From: Pelomonas lactea
Lineage (GTDB): Bacteria; Pseudomonadota; Gammaproteobacteria; Burkholderiales; Burkholderiaceae_C
Direction: 5' to 3'
Assembly (NCBI RefSeq): GCF_043555885.1
Contig: NZ_JBIGHX010000001.1
Location: forward strand, 62,001-126,000
DNA length: 64,000 bases
Shown: positions 24,148 through 32,004 of the stretch, in pieces
Layout: each line of letters starts with the position of its first letter
How positions within the stretch are numbered: position 1 is the stretch's first letter
Translations under genes and position numbers: made by a program
Notes under the pieces: model-generated
The model's input: the letters and a program-made list of their open reading frames with translations, nothing else
The model's database searches: none
Told to the model about the DNA's origin: nothing

Positions 24148-26050
24148 TGGCGACCTCCTGGCTGAGGGGAAGACTGAATGAGAACAGCGCGCCACCGCCC
24201 ACAGCTTCCTCGGCATCGAGCACGCCCTGATGGGCCTCGACGATGGAGCGGCAGATGGCCAGGCCCATGCCCATGCCGTCGGCCTTGGTGGAATAGAACG
24301 GCGCGCACAGCTGCTCGATGCGCCGGCCGGCCAGACCGGGGCCGTTGTCGCGCACGTCGACGCGCACGAACTCGCCGGCCACATGGCTGCTGACGGCGAT
24401 GCGGCGGCCGCCGGCTTCGGGCGGGCGCGCCTGCAGCGCGTCCGCCGCGTTGCGCACCAGGTTGATGACGACCTGCTCGATGAGCACCGCATCGGCCAGC
24501 ACCGCCGGCACGCTGGCGGCAAGGTGCTGCTCCAGCGCGACGCCGCGGCGCTGCAGGTCGCGCCGCAGCAGCTCCAGCGCGGCGCTGATGACGTCGTTGA
24601 CGTCGCAGGGCTCGTGGCGCGGCTCGCGCCGCGTCAGGAACTCGCGGATGCGCGCGACGATGCGGCCGGCGTGCTCCGCCTGTTGGCCCAGGCGCTGCAG
24701 CGCGCCCAGCACCAGCTCGTCGCTCACGCCCAGCTTGGCCAGCGAGTTGGCGATGCCGGCGTTGTAGCTGGCGATGGCCGTCAGCGGCTGGTTCAGCTCG
24801 TGGGCCAGCGTGGAGGCCACCTCGCCCAGCATCGTCAGCCGCGCGTTGTGCGCCAGCGTCTCGACCTCGCGGCGCTCGCGCTCCTCCAGCCGTTTGCGCT
24901 CGGTGATGTCCAGGATGGACCCCATCCAGCCGATCTGCCGGCCGCTGGCATCCACCAGCGGCGACTCGAACACCATCACGTCCACCATGCGGCCCGAGCT
25001 GTGCTGCCAGCGCGCCTCGAAGCCCTCGCGCGGCGCGCCGCCGGCGAGGTTGCGGCGGTTGCGCTCGGTCAGCTCGTCCAGCGAATCGGGCGGCCAGTAG
25101 GGCATGGGCGGCAGCTGGCCCAGCATCTGCTCGGCCGGCACGCCCACCATCTCGCAGAAGGTGCGGTTCACGTACAGCAGCCGGCCGTCGAAGTCGCGCG
25201 CGCGCAGCGCGACCAGCGCCGAGTCCTCCATCGCGCGGCGCCACGCGGCCTCGGTGCGCCAGGCGCCCTCGGCGCGCTGCACGTGGCGCATCTGGCGGCG
25301 CAGCAGCCAGCTGGCCACGGCAATGGCCGGCAGGAAGCCGGCCACCAGCACCCAGGCCAGCGGCCGCATGCCGTCGGGCACGGGCTCGCGCAGCGTCAGC
25401 TCCAGCGCGGCGTCGGTCAGCGTGGCGTCGGTCAGCGGGCTGGCGCGCAGCGGGCCGGTCAGCGCGACGCGGTAGCTGGGCCGCGGCCCCTGGGCGGCGC
25501 GCAGCGGCGACTCGGTGCTGGAGGCAATCACCTGGTCGGCGCTGTCCACCAGCTGCAGGTCGTACTTGCGCGCCAGCCACCACGGCACGCCGCGCTTGAG
25601 CAGCAGCGCCGGCGCGTAGCGCACCACCAGCACGCCGTCCGGCGCCACCGGCGCGGTCATGTGCAGCGACAGGCCATCCTCGTAGCGGTTGGCGCCGGGT
25701 TCGGCCGGCACCTCGGCCAGCACGCGGTTGCGGCCGTCCAGCCACGTGACGGACAGCCACAGCCGCCGCAGCCCGGCGTTGACCTCCGGGTGCGCCGCCA
25801 GCGCCGCCTCGCTGGGCGCCACGCCGGCCAGCGCGTCGGCGAGGTGGCGCAGGTGGGCCTGCTCCTCGTCGATGCGGGCGCGCAGCTGGACCTCGGTGCT
25901 GAGCGCGTCGGAAATCAGCGTCTGGCGCTGCACCTCCTGCTCCTCGACGCCGTTGGCGCGCACCCACGCCAGCACGCCGCCCACGAAAATGAGCGACAGC
26001 AGCAGCGGCGCCAGCCACAGGCCGCGGATCAGGAACCTTCGCACCGTCAT
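24140..26050 (-). CDS. DctS-like PAS sensor histidine kinase
   Basis: 636 residues. A membrane helix (LWLAPLLLSLIFVGGVLAWV) is followed by a periplasmic sensor of about 220 residues, a second helix (LAWVLVAGFLPAIAVASWLL), a PAS domain (about 290-405, with RLLYVNRTFCEMVG and GSILDITERKR), the H-box LAHELNQPLTAIASY and the ATPase (NLVRNAADAL, DNGPGLAG, GMGMGLAI). This is the architecture of DctS/FixL-type kinases. Overlap with the regulator gene shows they are one operon. The gene is divergent from dctP across a 106-bp region carrying a 14-bp inverted repeat. Confidence 0.9.
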   Translation of the reverse strand: MTVRRFLIRGLWLAPLLLSLIFVGGVLAWVRANGVEEQEVQRQTLISDALSTEVQLRARIDEEQAHLRHLADALAGVAPSEAALAAHPEVNAGLRRLWLSVTWLDGRNRVLAEVPAEPGANRYEDGLSLHMTAPVAPDGVLVVRYAPALLLKRGVPWWLARKYDLQLVDSADQVIASSTESPLRAAQGPRPSYRVALTGPLRASPLTDATLTDAALELTLREPVPDGMRPLAWVLVAGFLPAIAVASWLLRRQMRHVQRAEGAWRTEAAWRRAMEDSALVALRARDFDGRLLYVNRTFCEMVGVPAEQMLGQLPPMPYWPPDSLDELTERNRRNLAGGAPREGFEARWQHSSGRMVDVMVFESPLVDASGRQIGWMGSILDITERKRLEERERREVETLAHNARLTMLGEVASTLAHELNQPLTAIASYNAGIANSLAKLGVSDELVLGALQRLGQQAEHAGRIVARIREFLTRREPRHEPCDVNDVISAALELLRRDLQRRGVALEQHLAASVPAVLADAVLIEQVVINLVRNAADALQARPPEAGGRRIAVSSHVAGEFVRVDVRDNGPGLAGRRIEQLCAPFYSTKADGMGMGLAICRSIVEAHQGVLDAEEAVGGGALFSFSLPLSQEVANA

Positions 26051-26086
26051 GACGCGCAGTCTAAGAACCCCCGGGCCCGCCGGGCA

Positions 26087-26100
26087 TGTGGAACTCCACA
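26087..26100. promoter_or_regulatory. Inverted repeat in the kinase/dctP divergent promoter region
   Basis: TGTGGA-AC-TCCACA, a perfect 6-bp inverted repeat roughly mid-way between the two divergent starts. It could be the operator for the FixJ-type regulator. No second copy was found. Confidence 0.35.
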
Positions 26101-26156
26101 GCCCGGCCCCGCCCACCGCCCCGCAGAATCGCGCCCACAAGAATCAGGAGACCGCC

Positions 26157-27155
26157 ATGCCCCTGCGCCGCCTCGTGCTTGCCGCCGCGCTGGTCCTGCC
26201 CGTGGCCGGCCAGGCCCAGGGCCCCATCGTCATCAAGTTCAGCCATGTCGTCGCGCCGGAGACGCCCAAGGGCAAGGCGGCGCAGCGGTTCAAGGAGCTG
26301 GCCGAGGCGCGCACCGGCGGGCGCGTGCGCGTGGAGGTCTACCCGAACAGCCAGCTCTACAAGGACAAGGAAGAGATGGAGGCGCTGCAGCTGGGCAGCG
26401 TGCAGATGCTGGCGCCGTCGCTGGCCAAGTTCGGGCCGCTGGGCGTGAAGGAGTTCGAGGTCTTCGACCTGCCCTACCTGTTCAAGGACACGGCCGCCTT
26501 CCACGCCGTCACCGAGGGGCCGCTGGGCACCGAGCTGCTCCGCAAGCTGGAGCCCAAGGGCATACGCGGGCTGGCCTACTGGGACAACGGGTTCCAGATC
26601 ATGAGCGCCAACCGGCCGCTGCGCCAGGTGGGCGACTTCAGGGGGCTGAAGATGCGCATCCAGGCCAGCAAGGTGCTGGACGCGCAGATGCGCGCTTTGG
26701 GCGCCGTGCCGCAGGTGATGGCCTTCAGCGAGCTGTACCAGGCGTTGCAGACCGGCCTCGTCGACGGCACCGAGGGCGTGCCGAGCAACTACTACACGCA
26801 GAAGATCTTCGAGGTGCAGAAACACATGACGCTGTCCAACCACGGCCACCTGGCCTACGCGGTCATCGTCAACAAGAAGTTCTGGGACGGCCTGCCCGCG
26901 GACGTTCGCGCGCCGCTGGAGGCGGCCGTGCGCGAGACGGCGGTCTACGCGAACGCGATCGCGAGCAAGGAGAACGCCGCCGCGCTGCAGGCCATCCAGG
27001 CCAGCGGCCGCACGCAGCTCCACACGCCCACGCCGGCCGAGGCCAACACGTGGAAGAAGGCGCTGATGCCCGTGCACCAGGCGATGGAGCAGCGCGTGGG
27101 CAAGGCCACCATCGCCGCGGCCTACCGGGCGGCGGGCTTCGTCGCACCTGACTAG
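26157..27155 (+). CDS. dctP: TRAP transporter periplasmic substrate-binding protein (DctP family)
   Basis: 332 residues with a signal peptide (LVLAAALVLPVAGQAQ). The body is classic DctP: IVIKFSHVVAPETPKGKAA, LEPKGIRGLAYWDNGFQIMSANRPL, FRGLKMRIQASKV and QTGLVDGTEGVPSNYYT; the Arg in RIQAS normally binds the substrate carboxylate. Ligand is probably a C4-dicarboxylate or related acid. CAGGAG precedes the ATG. No DctQ or DctM membrane subunit follows; the next gene is an ANTAR regulator. So this binding protein is orphaned here, either serving a distant transporter or feeding the divergent DctS-like sensor. Confidence 0.9.
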   Translation: MPLRRLVLAAALVLPVAGQAQGPIVIKFSHVVAPETPKGKAAQRFKELAEARTGGRVRVEVYPNSQLYKDKEEMEALQLGSVQMLAPSLAKFGPLGVKEFEVFDLPYLFKDTAAFHAVTEGPLGTELLRKLEPKGIRGLAYWDNGFQIMSANRPLRQVGDFRGLKMRIQASKVLDAQMRALGAVPQVMAFSELYQALQTGLVDGTEGVPSNYYTQKIFEVQKHMTLSNHGHLAYAVIVNKKFWDGLPADVRAPLEAAVRETAVYANAIASKENAAALQAIQASGRTQLHTPTPAEANTWKKALMPVHQAMEQRVGKATIAAAYRAAGFVAPD

Positions 27156-27198
27156 GGCCTGCGCGCGCCACGGCACGCAACTTGCACTGCCCCGGGGC

Positions 27199-27819
27199 AT
27201 GGACACGCCCCCCTTCCCCCTGCCGGGCCTGCGCGTGCTGCTGGCCGACGCCGGCCAGCGCCGCAGCCCGGTGCTGCGTTTTGAACTGATCCGGCTGCGC
27301 TGCCAGCTCGTCGACGTGCTGGACCTCGTGGCCGAACCCGAGGCGCTGGCGCGCTCGCTGCAGCGGCCCGCGCCGGAGCTGCTGCTGATCGACTGCGAGC
27401 AGCCCACAGCGGGCCTGCTGGCCCAGCTGGCGCAGCTGAACACGCAGCGCCCCCGGCCCGTGCTGCTGGTGGCCGAGCAGATGACGCCCGAGCAGATGCG
27501 TGCCGCGCTGCACGCGGGCGCCAGCGCCCTGCAGCCGGCCGGCCTGCCGCCGCAGCGGCTGGGTGCGCTGCTGCAGCTGGCGGTGGCGCGCTTCGAGCAC
27601 GACCAGGCGCTGCGCACCGAGCTGCGCCAGACGCAGACCCAGCTGGCCGAGCGCAAGCTCGTCGAGCGCGCCCGCGGCATCCTGATGCGCGAGCAGGGGC
27701 TAGACGAAGAGGCCGCCTTCCAGCGCCTGCGCCAGCTCGCCATGACGGGCGGGCAGACGATGGCCAGCGTCGCCTCCCGCCTCATCGACGCCGACCAGCT
27801 GCTGCGCCCGCGCCAGTAG
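27199..27819 (+). CDS. NasT-like response regulator with ANTAR RNA-binding domain
   Basis: 206 residues. A receiver-like domain (about 10-125) keeps the probable phosphoacceptor Asp in ELLLIDCEQP. A coiled linker leads to a C-terminal ANTAR domain (LVERARGILMREQGLDEEAAFQRLRQLAM...). ANTAR proteins bind dual hexaloop RNA hairpins and prevent terminator formation. It lies immediately upstream of the nitrate importer leader, which contains such a hexaloop hairpin, so it is the likely antiterminator for nrt, as NasT is in Azotobacter and Paracoccus. No NasS partner is adjacent. Confidence 0.88.
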   Translation: MDTPPFPLPGLRVLLADAGQRRSPVLRFELIRLRCQLVDVLDLVAEPEALARSLQRPAPELLLIDCEQPTAGLLAQLAQLNTQRPRPVLLVAEQMTPEQMRAALHAGASALQPAGLPPQRLGALLQLAVARFEHDQALRTELRQTQTQLAERKLVERARGILMREQGLDEEAAFQRLRQLAMTGGQTMASVASRLIDADQLLRPRQ

Positions 27820-27984
27820 CCCACCCGTTGCCGCGCACCGCGATTGCGCCCCGTCTCCGCCTTGGGGCGCCGCGCACCAACAAGCACTCGAACCGCATGC
27901 ACCGGCGCCGCGCAAACCGCACGCCGGCGCCGCTGCATTGCGCCAAGCCCGTGCAGCAGCGTGCCGGAATCCGCCTGCCGGAGC

Positions 27985-28000
27985 TGGCACGCAATCTGCT
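27985..28000 (+). promoter_or_regulatory. Sigma-54 (-24/-12) promoter of the nrt operon
   Basis: TGGCACGCAATCTGCT against consensus TGGCACG-N4-TTGCW: one mismatch, GG (27986-27987) and GC (27998-27999) exactly 10 nt apart. Predicted transcription start about 28011, one base before the ANTAR-type hairpin. Implies RpoN plus an activator such as NtrC. Confidence 0.72.
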
Positions 28001-28010
28001 GTAAGCGGTG

Positions 28011-28173
28011 TGAGGCCTGCAATGGCGCAGACCTCTCGGGCCGGCCGGCTGTGAATCGGCCGGCACTTCGGGACAACGGCGTCCGACCTCCCCCATTGCG
28101 TCTTCGCTGCACGGCAGCGCGGGCGGAGCGTGGCCGCGACGGCGTTGAGCCCAGCATGACTCAGGAGCCCGTG
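28011..28173 (+). promoter_or_regulatory. nrtA leader RNA with ANTAR-type hexaloop hairpin
   Basis: A 163-nt 5' leader. Hairpin 1 (28012-28035) pairs GAGG-C-CTGC with GCAG-A-CCTC around the hexaloop AATGGC, which has A at position 1 and G at position 4, the ANTAR recognition pattern. Hairpin 2 pairs GCCGGCCG (28040-28047) with CGGCCGGC (28057-28064) around a 9-nt loop; it has no U run. The rest up to the ATG carries no other strong hairpin. The upstream part of this 354-bp intergenic stretch (27820-27984) is GC-rich with palindromes such as CTGCA-N14-TGCAG but no gene. Confidence 0.65.
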
Positions 28174-29421
28174 ATGACCGCCTTCGATAACTCGACGACC
28201 ACGCCCAACCCGCAGCGCCGCCACCTGCTCGCCGCGGCCGCCGCCCTGCCCTTCGCAGGCCTTGCCGGCGGCGCCTGGGCCCAAGGCTCGGACAAGCCGG
28301 AGAAGGAAGAGGTGCGCATCGGCTTCATCCCGCTGACCGACTGCGCCAGCGTCGTCATGGCCTCGGTGCTGGGCTTCGACAAGAAGTACGGCATCAAGAT
28401 CATCCCCACCAAGGAAGCCTCCTGGGCGGGCGTGCGCGACAAGCTCGTCAACGGCGAGCTGGACATGGCCCACGTGCTCTACGGCCTGATCTACGGCGTG
28501 CACCTGGGTGTGGCCGGCCCCAAGAAGGACATGGCCGTGCTGATGACGCTGAACCGCAACGGCCAGGCCATCACGCTGTCCAAGAAGCTGGCCGACGCCG
28601 GCGCGGTGGACGGCGCGTCGCTGGCCAAGGTGATGGCCAAGGACAAGCGCGACTACACCTTCGCGCAGACCTTCCCCACCGGCACGCACGCCATGTGGCT
28701 GAACTACTGGTTGGCCGCGCACGGCATCAACCCGCAGAAGGACAGCAAGGTCATCACCGTGCCGCCGCCGCAGATGGTGGCCAACATGCGCGTGGGCAAC
28801 ATGGACGGCTACTGCGTGGGCGAGCCCTGGGGCCACCGCGCCATCATCGACGGCATCGGCATCACCGCCACCACCACGCAGGACATCTGGCCCGACCACC
28901 CCGAGAAGGTGCTGGGCACCACCGGTGACTTCGTCAAGAAGTACCCCAACACCGCCCGCGCCGTGATCATGGCCATCCTGGAGGCCAGCCGCTGGATCGA
29001 CGCCGGGCTGTCCAACAAGAACAAGATGGCCGAGACGATCGCCGACAAGGCCTACGTCAACACCGGCGTGGACGCCATCAACCAGCGCATCCTGGGCCGC
29101 TACCAGAACGGCCTGGGCAAGACCTGGGACGACCCGCGCCACATGAAGTTCTTCGACGACGGTGCGGTGAACTTCCCGTACCTCTCCGACGGCATGTGGT
29201 TCCTGACCCAGCACAAGCGCTGGGGCCTGCTGAAGGACCACCCCGACTACCTCGGCACCGCCAAGGCCATCAACCAGACGGCGCTCTACAGCCAGGCCGC
29301 CAGCGCGCTGAAGATCAGCGTGCCCAAGGACCCGATGCGCAGCTCCAAGCTGCTGGACGGCGTCGTCTGGGACGGCAAGGACCCCGCCAAGTACGCCGAC
29401 AGCTTCAAGGTAAAGGCCTGA
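28174..29421 (+). CDS. nrtA: Nitrate ABC transporter substrate-binding protein
   Basis: 415 residues with a twin-arginine-type signal (QRRHLLAAAAALPFAGLAGGAWA). The mature protein is of the NrtA/CmpA/NasF family: VRIGFIPLTDCASVVMA, EASWAGVRDKLVNGELDMAHVLYG, FPTGTHAMWLNYWLAAHGI and NMDGYCVGEPWG. It captures nitrate (possibly also nitrite or cyanate) in the periplasm. The ATG at 28174 is used because AGGAG lies 7 nt upstream; an in-frame ATG at 28156 is the alternative. First gene of nrtA-nrtB-ATPase. Confidence 0.93.
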   Translation: MTAFDNSTTTPNPQRRHLLAAAAALPFAGLAGGAWAQGSDKPEKEEVRIGFIPLTDCASVVMASVLGFDKKYGIKIIPTKEASWAGVRDKLVNGELDMAHVLYGLIYGVHLGVAGPKKDMAVLMTLNRNGQAITLSKKLADAGAVDGASLAKVMAKDKRDYTFAQTFPTGTHAMWLNYWLAAHGINPQKDSKVITVPPPQMVANMRVGNMDGYCVGEPWGHRAIIDGIGITATTTQDIWPDHPEKVLGTTGDFVKKYPNTARAVIMAILEASRWIDAGLSNKNKMAETIADKAYVNTGVDAINQRILGRYQNGLGKTWDDPRHMKFFDDGAVNFPYLSDGMWFLTQHKRWGLLKDHPDYLGTAKAINQTALYSQAASALKISVPKDPMRSSKLLDGVVWDGKDPAKYADSFKVKA

Positions 29422-29423
29422 TC

Positions 29424-30338
29424 ATGGTTTCCGCAGTCTTCCACTCTCCGCGTGAGGCCCATGCGGCTTCTTCCGCGACACCATCGGCCAGCCGTCCGGC
29501 GGCCGCCAACGAGGCCGCGATGCCGGCCGAGACGGCAACCGCCAAGCCCAAGCGCGCGCCCTACGACTGGCGCGGGCTGGCATTGAAGGTACTGCCGCCG
29601 GTCATCAGCATCGCGCTGCTGGTGGGTCTGTGGGGCCTGGCGACGATGAAGGGCGGCGGCAGCTTCCCGACGCCGGCCGCCACCTTCGACGCCGCCGTCA
29701 AGCTGTTCTCCGATCCGTTCTACCGCAACGGCCCCAATGACCAGGGCATAGGGTGGAACATCCTGAACTCGCTGGGCCGCGTGGGCATGGGCTTCGGCCT
29801 GGCCGCGCTGGTGGGCATCCCGCTGGGCTTCATCATCGGCCGCTTCGAGTTCGCCAACCGCATGGTGTCGCCGCTGATCGCGCTGCTCAAGCCGGTGTCG
29901 CCGCTGGCCTGGCTGCCCATCGGGCTGCTGGCCTTCAAGAGCGCCAATCCGGCCGCGATCTGGACTATCTTCATCTGCTCGATCTGGCCCATGGTCGTGA
30001 ACACCGCCGTCGGTGTCCAGCGCGTGCCGAGCGACTACCTGAACGTCGCCCGCGTACTCAAGCTCAGCGAGTGGAAGGTCATCACCCGCATCCTGCTGCC
30101 CTCGGTGCTGCCTTATGTGCTGACCGGCGTGCGCCTGTCGGTGGGCACGGCCTGGCTGGTCATCGTCGCGGCCGAGATGCTGACGGGCGGCGTGGGCATC
30201 GGCTTCTGGGTCTGGGACGAGTGGAACAACCTCAACGTCGCCCACATCATCATCGCCATCGTCGTCATCGGTACCGTCGGGCTGCTGCTCGAATGGATGC
30301 TGATGGCTCTCGCCAAGCACTTCACCTTCGAGGACTGA
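29424..30338 (+). CDS. nrtB: Nitrate ABC transporter permease
   Basis: 304 residues with about six membrane helices (for instance VISIALLVGLWGLATM, IWTIFICSIWPMVVN, IIIAIVVIGTVGLLLEWMLM). The EAA-like loop is RVLKLSEWKVITRILLPSVLPYVLTG. An alanine/proline-rich N-terminal extension of about 45 residues precedes the first helix. It starts 3 nt after the nrtA stop, so it is translationally coupled. Family match is to NrtB/NasE. Confidence 0.93.
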   Translation: MVSAVFHSPREAHAASSATPSASRPAAANEAAMPAETATAKPKRAPYDWRGLALKVLPPVISIALLVGLWGLATMKGGGSFPTPAATFDAAVKLFSDPFYRNGPNDQGIGWNILNSLGRVGMGFGLAALVGIPLGFIIGRFEFANRMVSPLIALLKPVSPLAWLPIGLLAFKSANPAAIWTIFICSIWPMVVNTAVGVQRVPSDYLNVARVLKLSEWKVITRILLPSVLPYVLTGVRLSVGTAWLVIVAAEMLTGGVGIGFWVWDEWNNLNVAHIIIAIVVIGTVGLLLEWMLMALAKHFTFED

Positions 30339-30342
30339 CGCC

Positions 30343-31143
30343 ATGACCAAGCCGTTCATTCAGGTTCAAGACGCCGAGATGGTCTTCAGCACCCGCAAGG
30401 GAAAATTCCATGCGCTGCAGAACGTCAACCTCGACGTGCAGCGCGGCGAGTTCATCACGCTGATCGGCCACTCGGGCTGCGGCAAGTCCACGCTGCTCAA
30501 CCTCATCGCCGGCCTGCTGACGCCTACCGAGGGCGCACTGATCTGCGATGGCCGCGAGATCGCCGCGCCCGGCCCCGAGCGCGCCGTCGTGTTCCAGAAC
30601 CACTCGCTGCTGCCGTGGCTCTCCTGCCTGGACAACGTGCTGCTGGCCGTCGAGTCCGTCTTTGGCGGCAAGGAAAGCGCGGCCCAGCTGAAGGTGCGCG
30701 CGCGCGCCGCGCTGGAGCTGGTGGGCATGAGCCACGCGCTGCACAAGCGGCCGCACGAGATCTCCGGCGGTATGAAGCAGCGCGTGGGCATCGCCCGGGC
30801 GCTGGCCATGGAGCCCAAGGTGCTGCTGATGGACGAACCCTTCGGCGCGCTGGACGCGCTGACCCGCGCCAAGCTGCAGGACGAGCTGCTGAAGATCGTC
30901 GCGCGCACGCAGAGCACCGTCGTCATGGTCACGCACGATGTCGACGAAGCCGTGCTGCTGAGCGACCGCATCGTCATGATGACCAACGGCCCGGCCGCGA
31001 CCATCGGTGAGATCCTCAGCGTCGGCATCCCCCGCCCGCGCGTGCGCGTCGAGCTGGCCGAGGACCCGCGCTACGTGGCCGCGCGCAAGGAAGTCATCGA
31101 CTTCCTCTACACGCGCCATGCTCACGTCGAGCAGGCGGCCTGA
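30343..31143 (+). CDS. nrtD: Nitrate ABC transporter ATP-binding protein (NrtD/NasD type)
   Basis: 266 residues, one complete ABC ATPase: Walker A GHSGCGKST, Q-loop FQNHSLLPWL, signature ISGGMKQRVG, Walker B VLLMDEPFGALD, and switch His in VTHDVDEA. It lacks the C-terminal substrate-binding-like domain of cyanobacterial NrtC, so it matches NrtD or NasD. It starts 4 nt after nrtB. Its last 22 nt overlap the convergent metallo-hydrolase gene, where the operon probably ends. Confidence 0.92.
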   Translation: MTKPFIQVQDAEMVFSTRKGKFHALQNVNLDVQRGEFITLIGHSGCGKSTLLNLIAGLLTPTEGALICDGREIAAPGPERAVVFQNHSLLPWLSCLDNVLLAVESVFGGKESAAQLKVRARAALELVGMSHALHKRPHEISGGMKQRVGIARALAMEPKVLLMDEPFGALDALTRAKLQDELLKIVARTQSTVVMVTHDVDEAVLLSDRIVMMTNGPAATIGEILSVGIPRPRVRVELAEDPRYVAARKEVIDFLYTRHAHVEQAA

Positions 31144-31931
31144 CCGATCATGCCGAAGTAACGCTTGAACGACTGGTCGACCGCGGCGCGGCCGCGGCCG
31201 ATGATGTTCAGGCCCCAGGTGAAGCCGTAGACGTCGTCGAACTGGACGCCGCGCAGCCGCGCCTGCGTCTCGCGCACCAGCACCGGCCGCGCCAGCACGT
31301 GGTTGGGCACGCTGTACATGAAGCTGACGTGGCGGCGGTCCTGCGTCACGTGTAGCGAGTCGCCCGCCAGCAGCACCGCGCGCTGCGGGCCCTGCCAGTG
31401 CAGCACGGCGCTGCCGGGGAAGTGGCCGGGGCAGCGCAGCAGCGTGGCGCCGCGCCCGAGGTCCAGCGTGTCGCCACGCCAAAACTCCACCCAGCGCGAG
31501 CCACGGCTGACCCACTCGCGGTCGTTCTCGTGCACATAGATGGGCACGCCGCCCAGCGCGTCGCTCCAGCGCACCATGGCCGCGTAGAAGTGCGGGTGCG
31601 AGATGCAGATGCGGTCCACACCGCCGCGCTGCTTCAGTGCCGCCACCGCCTCTGGCGTGACGAGCGCCGTGCTCTCCCACAGCACGCCGGCCTCGGGCAG
31701 GTGCAGCGCGCGCTGCGGGATCGCGAAGGTGGGCGACATGCCGATGCCGAACAGCCCCTGATCCATCTCCAGCCGGTTGCGGTGCGTGGTGGACAGCTCC
31801 TCGTGCGTCGTCCAGGCCTGGCCCTGCCAGCCCACGTACTGGCGTTCGTCGGTGCAGATGGCGCACAGCGCCGGCGGACGGGGGCTGTCTTCGTGTTCAC
31901 TGCCGCAGGTGCGGCACATGAAGTGGGGCAT
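31122..31931 (-). CDS. MBL-fold metallo-hydrolase with N-terminal zinc-ribbon-like segment
   Basis: 269 residues. The N-terminus MPHFMCRTCGSEHEDSP...CAIC has two CxxC pairs, rubredoxin/zinc-ribbon-like. The hydrolase domain has ISHPHFYAAM in place of HxHxDH, GHFPGSAVLHW (His) and LLAGDSLHV (Asp), so at least part of the metal site is present in divergent form. Substrate unknown. Convergent with the nrt operon and not obviously part of nitrate metabolism. Confidence 0.82.
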   Translation of the reverse strand: MPHFMCRTCGSEHEDSPRPPALCAICTDERQYVGWQGQAWTTHEELSTTHRNRLEMDQGLFGIGMSPTFAIPQRALHLPEAGVLWESTALVTPEAVAALKQRGGVDRICISHPHFYAAMVRWSDALGGVPIYVHENDREWVSRGSRWVEFWRGDTLDLGRGATLLRCPGHFPGSAVLHWQGPQRAVLLAGDSLHVTQDRRHVSFMYSVPNHVLARPVLVRETQARLRGVQFDDVYGFTWGLNIIGRGRAAVDQSFKRYFGMIGQAACST

Positions 31932-32004
31932 CGGTCGCTTTCGTGATTCGAGGCCGCCAGCGTAGGCAGGCCGGCGCTTGCGTCACAGAGCCAAGTCCGG
32001 CAAT

